From the NCBI GenBank assembly GCA_000715855.1, contig KL571295.1, positions 1 through 8,621 of the forward strand: DNA of 8,621 nucleotides, written 5' to 3'. Below, one piece after another: positions 1 through 5,498 of the stretch. The translations under genes were made by a program, and so were the position numbers. Numbering within the stretch: the stretch's first letter is position 1; the number at the start of each line of letters is the position of its first letter. Below the pieces are notes generated by a model. It worked only from the letters and a program-made list of their open reading frames with translations, did no database searches and was not told the origin of the DNA. The DNA comes from Actinoplanes liguriensis (lineage in GTDB: Bacteria > Actinomycetota > Actinomycetes > Mycobacteriales > Micromonosporaceae).

Positions 1-16
1 TGTGTATAAGAGACAG
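1..16 (+). other. Tn5/Nextera mosaic-end adapter remnant
   Basis: The first 16 bases, TGTGTATAAGAGACAG, match the 3' 16 bases of the 19-bp hyperactive Tn5 (Nextera) mosaic end. This is library-construction sequence, not genome. It faces the inverted copy at 998-1008, so bases 17-997 look like one tagmented insert. Natural Tn5/IS50 is very unlikely, because no transposase or other IS sequence accompanies it. Confidence 0.93.
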
Positions 17-997
17 CGGGTGGCCAAGGGCGCCCCGCGGCCTCCGCACCGCCGGACGTCGCCGTGGACGCCGAGCCCTCCGATGCCGGCCAGGTCCCCA
101 GGCCGCCTCCGCCCGCAGGTTCGCCACTCGCCGTGGAGTCGGTCCCGGCCGGCCGGGAAAGCCCGGAATCAGCCCCGGCGGACCAGGACACGCTGGGGTC
201 GGTCCCCACCTCTGACCATGGCCGCTGACCGCCCCCGCTCCCGGGGTCACCGGCCCGGGAATGCAGACCGCTCACACCGGATTCGGAGGACGACCAACTC
301 GCGTCAGGCCTGGTGCCGGCAGACGGCCACGACTCCGGACCGCCGCTCACGTCAGAGTCCGCACCCACCGAGGGCCACGACTCCCGAAGGCCACTCCCCC
401 CGGCGTCCGACCCGGCCGAAGGCCGCAAGCCCGAACCGGCGCCCGAGGCGAGTGAACCGCCCGCAGCGAGTGAACCGCCCGCAGCGAGATCGCCGGCCGA
501 GGCTGCGGCCCACGGAGCCGGCGAGGACGGGGCCGCGTGGGCGCCCCGATGCGGGCCGCTGCCGGGTTCCGCCGTTCCGGGCCGGGAGTGGGCGCCGTTC
601 AACCCCGAAGCGCCGGTCGGATCGGGCCCCGCGTGACGGCCGGGATGTGTCGACGGCTCCCCGGCGGGCGGCAGACCACCCGCGGCCGGTGCACCGTTCG
701 TACCATTGCTCGCTGTTTGCGAAATAAAACCGGGACCGGCATTGCTTCCCGGTCCTCCGCCACCCGCGATCGGCCCCGCGCCGGGGCCGGTGTTGCGCAA
801 CAGCCCACCCAGCCGCGACTCGGTCCAGGACTCCCCTGGCGGGGAGACGGGCGCGGAGGCGGAACGGGAGCCGGACCGAGAACCCGAAGGGGAGACCGGC
901 GACAGCCCGGACAGCGGATCCGGCAGGAAGGCGGGCGTTCCGGCCTGCGGCGCGAACGCCACCCGGGTCGCCGCGATCAGCCCGGACGCCTCCATCA
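17..997 (-). CDS. Partial CDS: Gly/Ser/Ala/Pro-rich repeat protein, both ends missing
   Basis: Reading the minus strand with codons ending at 995, 992 and so on, no stop occurs down to the window edge, about 330 codons. The opposite-strand frame sharing the same G/C-rich wobble positions is broken by TGA at 226 and 634, so the minus frame is the better coding candidate. The product begins MEASGLIAATRVAFAPQAG (Met at 995 may be internal), then becomes low-complexity: a Ser-Gly-Arg stretch, a Gly-rich stretch with LLRNTGPGAGPIAGGGG, SLAAGG repeats, and degenerate Trp repeats of the form W-P-S-x-G-x-x-x-D-x-S. No enzyme motif or membrane segment is visible. Such composition fits a disordered or surface-exposed tail, as in some type VII-secreted or cell-wall proteins, but that is a guess. 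It is cut by adapter sequence at both ends, so its true neighbours are unknown. Low-complexity GC-rich DNA can stay open by chance, hence the moderate confidence. Confidence 0.5.
183..383 (-). repeat. Degenerate Trp-centred protein repeat
   Basis: In the minus frame three clear copies occur: ESWPSVGADSDVS (345-383), ESWPSAGTRPDASW (294-335) and RPWSEVGTDPSVSW (183-224). A fourth, weaker copy (TWPASEG) lies near 75-95. Consensus is W-[PS]-x-x-G-x-x-x-x-x-S. Conservation of Trp and Gly in a background of Ser/Gly/Ala supports this frame as the translated one. Confidence 0.4.
448..483. repeat. 18-bp perfect tandem duplication
   Basis: Two identical copies of GCGAGTGAACCGCCCGCA stand at 448-465 and 466-483, followed by a diverging third start (GCGAGA). 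The unit is six codons, so the minus reading frame is kept and gives SLAAGG repeated. In-frame expansion is consistent with a coding low-complexity segment. Confidence 0.85.
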
Positions 998-1024
998 CTG
1001 TCTCTTATTGTGTATAAGAGACAG
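998..1024. other. Head-to-head Nextera mosaic ends: chimeric junction
   Basis: Bases 998-1008 (CTGTCTCTTAT) are the reverse complement of the mosaic end, cut to 11 bases. Bases 1009-1024 (TGTGTATAAGAGACAG) are the forward mosaic end, 16 bases. A complete back-to-back pair is 38 bp and is the junction adapter of Nextera mate-pair libraries, so this is that junction with 11 central bases lost. The 9 bases before it (CCTCCATCA, 989-997) differ from the 9 after it (CTCGTCGAG, 1025-1033), so the flanks do not show the 9-bp duplication left by one Tn5 cut and need not be adjacent in the genome. Confidence 0.95.
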
Positions 1025-1108
1025 CTCGTCGAGGGTGTGGACCTTGACCATCTCGCGCGCGGTGCGCGCCAGCACGCTGTCCGGATTGACGTAGTTCGTC
1101 GGTGCCAC
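1025..1108 (-). CDS. Partial CDS: N-terminus of unidentified protein, cut by adapter
   Basis: A minus-strand frame starts at GTG 1108-1106 and reads (M)APTNYVNPDSVLARTAREMVKVHTLDE before it runs into the adapter at 1024. These 28 residues look protein-like: mixed polarity, and a likely amphipathic helix from SVLARTAREMVK onward. The sequence further upstream in this frame (1109-1246) is Arg/Ser/Pro-rich and less convincing, so GTG 1108 is preferred. A G-rich stretch (GGGGGGCGGGGA) just upstream could serve as a weak ribosome-binding site. In-frame GTG codons further upstream remain possible. I do not recognise the family from so short a piece. The gene is divergent from the membrane-protein gene at 1347. 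Whether the Gly/Ser-rich fragment left of the junction continues the same protein cannot be told. Confidence 0.5.
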
Positions 1109-1346
1109 TGGTCCCCGCCCCCCGCCCGCACTTTTCGCGAGACTCGTCGTCCAGTTCACCCCGACGGGTGCCTCGGAAGGGCAAGTTTCCGCAGATCGGT
1201 GGCGTGTCCGCGGGAATTGCCCGGTATCCGGCACGGACCGGGTCATCGGTTGGTAAGGAGGAGAAGATCAGGATTTCACCATTCACTCACGGTGCGCAGC
1301 CGAGCCCACTCCGTAACATTGAGGAACATCCAGGAGGTGACCCCCC
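1109..1346. promoter_or_regulatory. Divergent intergenic region, probable promoters unresolved
   Basis: This 238-base spacer lies between the leftward partial gene and the rightward membrane-protein gene, so it should carry promoters in both directions. I could not pick a convincing -35/-10 pair. A TAACAT hexamer at 1314-1319 resembles a -10 element but lacks a good -35 at the right distance and sits close to the start codon. A near-ideal Shine-Dalgarno (AAGGAGGAG, 1255-1263) occurs without any ATG or GTG start at a usable distance. Confidence 0.35.
1332..1340 (+). promoter_or_regulatory. Ribosome binding site, near-perfect
   Basis: AGGAGGTGA is a nine-base match to the anti-Shine-Dalgarno end of 16S rRNA. 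Six C residues separate it from the ATG at 1347. It fixes the start of the downstream gene and predicts strong translation. Confidence 0.9.
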
Positions 1347-1868
1347 ATGGACGACACCGAACTGCAGCGCGAGCGGATCCTCCGGCACGTCAGTCCGATC
1401 ATCACCGGCCGGTTCATCGGCTTCCAGGCCTCGTACACGCGCGAGGTGCGGGTCGGCCGGCCCCTGGCGATCGCGGTGTTCCTCACCGCCGGCATCGCCC
1501 AGCTGCTGGCCTCGCTGATGCGGATGAAACCGGCCCGGCGAAGTCTGAAGGACCTGCGCAAAGGCCCGGAGTTCCTGGTCACGCCGGTCCGGCTGCGCGA
1601 CGATCTCGGGCAGACCTACGAGATCGAGATGCACGGGCAGCTGCCGCAGTCGGCGTTGCACCGCGGGGACCTGGTCCAGGTGCGCACGGAGCCGCAGAGC
1701 GACCGTACCCTGCCGGTGAAGTTGATGCAGGTGGTGAACCTGACCACGATGCAGCCGCTCACCCCGCGCATCCCGACCCGCTGGTCACACCTGGGCCCGG
1801 CAATGTTGCTGCAGGCCACCGCGGGGCTCGTCGTGGTCGCCGTGCTCGTCGTCGCCCTGTTCCACTGA
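1347..1868 (+). CDS. Two-helix membrane protein of unknown function
   Basis: This gene encodes 173 residues from ATG 1347, fixed by the AGGAGGTGA six bases upstream. Residues 1-39 are polar (MDDTELQRERILRHV...). Residues 40-60 (PLAIAVFLTAGIAQLLASLMR) form a first hydrophobic segment. About 85 residues follow that look beta-rich and soluble (FLVTPVRLRDDLGQTYEIEMHGQ, then HRGDLVQVRTEP, then LPVKLMQVVNLTT). A C-terminal hydrophobic helix spans about 149-172 and ends in LFH with almost no tail. The middle part has the feel of a small beta-barrel or OB-like fold: the HRGDLVQV stretch resembles the strand-turn of such domains, but this is impression only. No catalytic motif is visible and I do not recognise the family. 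It precedes the GCS2-family gene by 194 nt on the same strand, too far to claim an operon with confidence. Confidence 0.85.
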   Translation: MDDTELQRERILRHVSPIITGRFIGFQASYTREVRVGRPLAIAVFLTAGIAQLLASLMRMKPARRSLKDLRKGPEFLVTPVRLRDDLGQTYEIEMHGQLPQSALHRGDLVQVRTEPQSDRTLPVKLMQVVNLTTMQPLTPRIPTRWSHLGPAMLLQATAGLVVVAVLVVALFH

Positions 1869-2047
1869 GACTGGACCTTGGCGTAGGAAACGAGACGATC
1901 GGGTACCGGGGCGTCCATGGTCGACGCACGGTTAACCACCACCCGTAAATGCTGGCCCGCCGGGGTGAGAACAGGCATAGACAGCGGTAATCATGAGTCC
2001 GGGGGGACCGCTGCGACGACGCCCGTTCTCCCTCACCGCTGACGGCT

Positions 2048-2056
2048 GGAAGGTGG
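2048..2056 (+). promoter_or_regulatory. Ribosome binding site selecting GTG 2063
   Basis: GGAAGGTGG lies six bases before GTG 2063 and chooses this start for the GCS2-family gene. The upstream ATG at 1993 is in a different frame and lacks a comparable site. Confidence 0.7.
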
Positions 2057-2062
2057 TGCCCG

Positions 2063-3541
2063 GTGGGCGAGAAAGTCGAGAAGACCGAATTTTCCCGCGA
2101 GGACCGGTCCCGGTACCGGCAGAAGGTCCGCCGCAGTCTGGACGTGTTCGCGACGATGCTGCGCGAGTCCCGTTTCGACTTCGAGCGGCCGATGACCGGG
2201 ATGGAGATCGAGCTCAACCTGATCGACGGCAATGCCGACCCGGCGTTCCGCAACGCCGAGGTGCTGGGCGCGATCGCCGATCCGGACTTCCAGACCGAAC
2301 TCGGCCAGTTCAACATCGAGATCAACCTGCCGCCCCGGCGGCTCGGCGGTGACGACATCGCCGACCTGGAGAAAGGCCTGCGAGCCAGTCTGAACCACGC
2401 CGAGGGCAAGGCCCGCACGGTCGGCGTGCACATGGTGACCATCGGGATCCTGCCGACGCTGCGCCGGGAGCACCTGACCAGCGACTCGCTCTCCGCGAAC
2501 CCGAGGTATTCGCTGCTCAACGAGCAGATCTTCGCGGCCCGGGGCGAGGACCTGGACATCCGGATCGACGGGGTGGACCGGCTCGCCGTCACCACCGACA
2601 CGATCGCGCCCGAGGCGGCGTGCACCAGCACCCAGTTCCATCTGCAGGTCAGTCCGGCGCAGTTCGCGGCGTACTGGAACGCGTCCCAGGTGATCTCCGG
2701 GATCCAGGTGGCGCTGGGCGCGAACTCGCCGCTGCTGTTCGGGCGGGAATTGTGGCGGGAGACCCGGATCCCGCTCTTCGAACAGGCCACGGACACGCGG
2801 TCGGAGGAGATCAGGGCCCAGGGCGTACGTCCGCGGGTGTGGTTCGGGGAACGCTGGATCACCAGCGTCTTCGACCTCTTCGAGGAGAACGTCCGGTACT
2901 TCCCGGCGCTGCTGCCGATCTGCGACGAGGACGACCCCGCCGACCTGCTGGAACGGGGCGAGATCCCGGCGCTCAGCGAGTTGCGGCTGCACAACGGGAC
3001 CGTCTACCGATGGAACCGGCCGATCTACGACGTGGTCAACGGCCGACCACATCTGCGGGTGGAGAACCGGGTCATGCCGGCCGGGCCGACGGTCGCCGAC
3101 ACGATCGCGAACGCGGCGTTCTACTACGGGCTCGCGCGCAGCCTCGCCGAGGCCGAGCGGCCGGTCTGGACCCAGTTGAGCTTCCGGGCGGCCGAGGAGA
3201 ACTTCCACGCGTGCGCCCGCCACGGCATCGACGCCAGCGTGTTCTGGCCCGGCGTCGGCACGGTCCCGGTGACCGAGCTGGTGCTGCGCCGGTTGCTCCC
3301 GCAGGCGGCCGACGGCCTCGACCGGTGGGGCGTCTCGCCCACCCAGCGCGACCGCCTGCTGGGGATCATCGAGCAGCGCTGCCTGCGCCAGCAGAACGGC
3401 GCGTCGTGGCAGGTGGACACGCTGCACGAGCTGGAGAAACAGGGCACCGACCGGCAGCGGGCGCTGCACGAGATGCTGCGGCGCTACCTCCCGCTGATGC
3501 ACGAGAACATCCCGGTCCACGAGTGGCCCGTCTCCGCCTGA
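2063..3541 (+). CDS. Glutamate-cysteine ligase family (GCS2) carboxylate-amine ligase
   Basis: The product has 492 residues from GTG 2063. The sequence fits the GCS2 fold (Pfam GCS2), ATP-dependent enzymes that join a glutamate-type carboxylate to an amine. Visible signatures are GMEIELNLID (46-55, acidic metal/ATP ligands E48 and E50), ELGQFNIEINLPPR (79-92), ACTSTQFHLQVSP (186-198), GANSPLLFGRELWRETR (219-235), LRLHNGTVYRWNRP (307-320) and LRVENRVMPAGPTVADTIAN (331-350). It resembles the roughly 490-residue actinobacterial group annotated glutamate-cysteine ligase, longer than E. coli YbdK (about 370 residues). Actinobacteria usually make mycothiol rather than glutathione, so the true substrate is uncertain: gamma-glutamylcysteine for ergothioneine or another gamma-glutamyl product are options. 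No egtB/C/D gene is near. It is convergent with the cobalamin operon and ends before a strong hairpin. Confidence 0.92.
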   Translation: MGEKVEKTEFSREDRSRYRQKVRRSLDVFATMLRESRFDFERPMTGMEIELNLIDGNADPAFRNAEVLGAIADPDFQTELGQFNIEINLPPRRLGGDDIADLEKGLRASLNHAEGKARTVGVHMVTIGILPTLRREHLTSDSLSANPRYSLLNEQIFAARGEDLDIRIDGVDRLAVTTDTIAPEAACTSTQFHLQVSPAQFAAYWNASQVISGIQVALGANSPLLFGRELWRETRIPLFEQATDTRSEEIRAQGVRPRVWFGERWITSVFDLFEENVRYFPALLPICDEDDPADLLERGEIPALSELRLHNGTVYRWNRPIYDVVNGRPHLRVENRVMPAGPTVADTIANAAFYYGLARSLAEAERPVWTQLSFRAAEENFHACARHGIDASVFWPGVGTVPVTELVLRRLLPQAADGLDRWGVSPTQRDRLLGIIEQRCLRQQNGASWQVDTLHELEKQGTDRQRALHEMLRRYLPLMHENIPVHEWPVSA

Positions 3542-3575
3542 CCCGCACGGCCGCCGCCCCTCGAGCTCACCACCA

Positions 3576-3613
3576 TTTCCCGGTACGGCGTGCAGCTCAC
3601 GCCGTACCGGAAA
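3576..3613. terminator. Bidirectional hairpin terminator between convergent genes
   Basis: A perfect 13-bp stem (CCGGTACGGCGTG at 3580-3592 with CACGCCGTACCGG at 3598-3610) closes a CAGCT loop. TTT (3576-3578) can pair with AAA (3611-3613) across one bulged C. It stands 34 bases after the GCS2 stop and 84 bases beyond the cobE stop on the other strand. There is no U-tract, as is common in actinobacteria. The symmetry lets it act for both convergent transcripts. Confidence 0.8.
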
Positions 3614-3697
3614 GTCCCGCCACCACAGGCCAGCCCTCGCGCACCCACCGCACGGCCCGGCCCGCCGCTGCCCAGCCGTGCCCCGCCTCGGGTTGCC

Positions 3698-4084
3698 TCA
3701 GCGCGGTGCCGACTCCGCGATCGCCACCGTCACCCCGTCGAGGATGCGCTTCGGCAGGATCAGCGAGGCGCCCGCACCCGCCGCGAGCAGCGCGGCCGCC
3801 TCGGCAACGCTCGGCGTCCCGACCGCCGCGGCCACCCGCACGCTCGGCGTCACCAGGCCCGCCCCGGCGACAACCGCAAGCTCATCGGCGCTGAACGCGA
3901 CCAGCCGCCACCCGCAGCTCTCGGCCAGCAGGCGCACCCCGGTCTCGCCGGCCCGGCGGTCCAGCGTGGCCACCACGCTCACCCGCGCCCGCTCCACACC
4001 GGCCTCGGCCAGCGCCGCGTCCACCGCGCCCGCCAGCAACACCCGGCCGGCACCGGAGCGAGCCCCCACCCCGACAGCGATCAC
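3698..4084 (-). CDS. cobE: CobE / CbiG C-terminal domain protein (cobalamin biosynthesis)
   Basis: From GTG 4084 the product has 128 residues, the whole CobE/CbiG_C domain (Pfam CbiG_C) and nothing else. It begins VIAVGVGARSGAG, typical of the domain's opening strand and loop. ARVSVVATLDRRAGETGVRLLAESCGWRLVAFSADEL follows, then VGTPSVAEAAALLAAGAGASLILPKRILDGVTVAIAE. In bifunctional CbiG the N-terminal part opens the delta-lactone of precorrin-5A; that part is absent here. CobE acts in the aerobic route, with an unclear biochemical role. An upstream in-frame GTG at 4099 would put the Shine-Dalgarno inside the coding sequence; GTG 4084 has GGAGG six bases before it and matches the family N-terminus. 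It is the last gene of the operon, 121 nt after cobB. Confidence 0.9.
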   Translation of the reverse strand: MIAVGVGARSGAGRVLLAGAVDAALAEAGVERARVSVVATLDRRAGETGVRLLAESCGWRLVAFSADELAVVAGAGLVTPSVRVAAAVGTPSVAEAAALLAAGAGASLILPKRILDGVTVAIAESAPR

Positions 4085-4090
4085 ACCGTC

Positions 4091-4095
4091 CCTCC
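4091..4095 (-). promoter_or_regulatory. Ribosome binding site of cobE
   Basis: On the minus strand GGAGG (4095-4091) stands six bases before GTG 4084 and settles the start against GTG 4099. An identical site at 4153-4150 (GGAGGG from 4155) precedes the decoy micro-ORF upstream. Confidence 0.75.
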
Positions 4096-4111
4096 CCACG
4101 GAGACCCCCGG

Positions 4112-4144
4112 TCAACGCCAGAGCGAGCCCTCGACAGCGATCAC
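4112..4144 (-). other. Decoy micro-ORF: broken copy of the cobE start
   Basis: Starting at GTG 4144 with the same Shine-Dalgarno and spacing as cobE, this reads VIAVEGSLWR and stops at TGA 4114-4112. The first four codons are identical to cobE, after which a small deletion shifts the frame. It is either a dead duplicate or an upstream ORF that loads ribosomes ahead of cobE. No domain could exist in ten residues. Confidence 0.5.
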
Positions 4145-4205
4145 ACCGTCCCTCCGCGCCCGATGACACCCGGTCGACGCCGGAGCGAGCCCGCCCCGGC
4201 GTCGA

Positions 4206-5498
4206 TCACGCCGCGGCCGTCCGCACCAGCCGCGACGCCAGCCCTCGGTGCCCCGCCCAGTGCAGATGCAGGTAGGACGCGTGCACCGCCGCCGTCGCGA
4301 ACCCCTCCGGATCCGCCCCCCGCCAGGCCCAGGCCGCCCCGGAAGCCGGCGACAGCAGCACCCCGGACCGCGGATGCACCGTCGTCCGGTGGAACTCGTG
4401 ACCGGTCACCCGGGTGCCGGCCTGCGCCAGCGGACTGTCCGACAACGCCACCGCGTCCCGATAGCCCAGGGTCAGCGTCGGTGTCATCGCCGCCTCCGCG
4501 TCCAGGACCCCGCACATCGGAGCGCCGTCCAGCGTCCGGCACAGCCAGAGCAACCCGGCGCACTCGGCCGCGATCGGGTGCCCGGCCGTGGCCAGCTCCC
4601 GCACCGACTTGCGGAGCGGCTCGTTCGCGGAGAGCTCCGCCGCGTAGACCTCCGGGAAGCCGCCGCCGACGACCAGCGCGCGGGCGCCGTCGGGCAGGGA
4701 CTCGTCGCGCAGCGGGTCCACGATGACCACCTCGGCGCCGGCGCCGGTGAGGAGCTCGGCCGTCTCCGCGTACGCGAAAGAGAACGCCGGACCACCCGCG
4801 AGCGCGACGATCGGACGGCCGGCCACCGGATCCTCCGCCTGCGGGGTCCACGGACTGATCAGCGTGGCGAGCGCGTCGACCGAGGCCAAGGCTTCCGCGC
4901 GACGCTCGGCGGCGGGAACGAGCCCGAGGTGCCGGCTCGGCGCGGCCACCGCGTCGGCCCGGCGCAGCGCGCCCAGCACGGGGGTGCCGACCTCCTCGCA
5001 GGCGTCACGCAGGATCTGCTCGTGCCGGTCGGAGCCGACCCGGTTGAGGATCACCCCGGCCAGCCGGACCGTCCCGAAACTGCGGAACCCGTGCACCACC
5101 GCGGCGATCGAGCGCCCCTGCGCGGCGGCGTCGACCACCAGGATCACCGGGGCCTGCAGCAGCTCGGCGACCTGCGCGGTGGAGCCGGTCTCGCCGGCGC
5201 CGGTGCGCCCGTCGTAGAGCCCCATCACGCCCTCGACGACCGCCAGCTCGGCGCCCTGCGAGCCGTGGGCGAAGAGCGGGCCGATCAGGTGCTCGCCGAC
5301 CAGCACCGGGTCCAGATTCCGCCCCGGGCGACCGGCGGCCAGCGCGTGGTAGCCGGGGTCGATGTAGTCGGGCCCGACCTTGAACGGCGCCACCGGCACG
5401 CCGCGCCGGGCGAACGCGGCGAGCAGCCCGGTCGCCACCGTGGTCTTGCCGTGCCCGGAGGCCGGCGCGGCGATCACCACCCGCGGGATCGTCACCAT
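4206..5498 (-). CDS. cobB: Cobyrinic (hydrogenobyrinic) acid a,c-diamide synthase
   Basis: This 430-residue enzyme uses ATP and glutamine to amidate the a and c side chains of the corrin ring in the cytoplasm. The N-terminal synthetase domain opens with VVIAAPASGHGKTTVATGLL (P-loop, G15-T20). KVGPDYIDPGYH (40-51), ELAVVEGVMGLYDG (84-97) and VDAAAQGRSIAAVVHGF (122-138) are family hallmarks. The C-terminal class I glutaminase-like domain shows VVGGGFPEVYAAELSAN (276-292), the nucleophile in AAECAGLLWLC (C313), VTGHEFHRTTV (364-374) and the closing ASYLHLHWAGH (407-417). Length is normal for the family. ATG 5498 overlaps the last 7 nt of cobO, indicating translational coupling. Known as CbiA in the cobalt-early pathway; with a chelatase of the CobN-partner type nearby, CobB is the better name. 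A weak in-frame extension upstream to 5681 would overlap cobO and is rejected. Confidence 0.96.
   Translation of the reverse strand: MVTIPRVVIAAPASGHGKTTVATGLLAAFARRGVPVAPFKVGPDYIDPGYHALAAGRPGRNLDPVLVGEHLIGPLFAHGSQGAELAVVEGVMGLYDGRTGAGETGSTAQVAELLQAPVILVVDAAAQGRSIAAVVHGFRSFGTVRLAGVILNRVGSDRHEQILRDACEEVGTPVLGALRRADAVAAPSRHLGLVPAAERRAEALASVDALATLISPWTPQAEDPVAGRPIVALAGGPAFSFAYAETAELLTGAGAEVVIVDPLRDESLPDGARALVVGGGFPEVYAAELSANEPLRKSVRELATAGHPIAAECAGLLWLCRTLDGAPMCGVLDAEAAMTPTLTLGYRDAVALSDSPLAQAGTRVTGHEFHRTTVHPRSGVLLSPASGAAWAWRGADPEGFATAAVHASYLHLHWAGHRGLASRLVRTAAA

Larger units (their letters stand above)
4056..4209 (-). repeat. Triplicated cobE start region between cobB and cobE
   Basis: Three degenerate copies of a 60-65 bp unit run from the cobB stop into the cobE start. 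The two inner copies share 24 identical bases (4072-4095 and 4132-4155, offset exactly 60), covering Shine-Dalgarno, start codon and first codons of cobE. The block GAGCGAGCCC (plus-strand spelling) recurs at 4056-4065, 4121-4130 and 4183-4192. CGATCAC recurs at 4078, 4138 and 4203; in the outer copy it contains the cobB stop codon. Confidence 0.85.

Noticed and set aside
2..727. Plus-strand open frame of 241 codons starting in the adapter
   Set aside because: It begins within Nextera adapter sequence, is extremely Arg/Pro-rich, and is the mirror of the better minus-strand frame.
1..1024. A natural Tn5/IS50-type mobile element bounded by inverted ends
   Set aside because: The ends match the engineered mosaic end, no transposase lies between them, and no 9-bp target duplication is seen.
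352..1131. Minus-strand frame of 259 codons crossing the adapter junction
   Set aside because: It reads straight through the artificial junction at 998-1024 and is Arg/Ala-rich in the manner of a shifted frame.
1930..1937. GGTTAACC palindrome upstream of the GCS2 gene as an operator
   Set aside because: Only eight bases long, with no extended symmetry or second copy, so chance cannot be excluded.
1993..2352. Alternative plus-strand gene starting at ATG 1993
   Set aside because: It overlaps the GCS2 gene in another frame, lacks a good ribosome site, and its product is Arg/Pro-rich without a domain.
2033..3520. 495-codon minus-strand frame opposite the GCS2 gene
   Set aside because: It is the antisense shadow of a gene with clear family motifs; its product is Arg/Pro/Val-rich with no domain.
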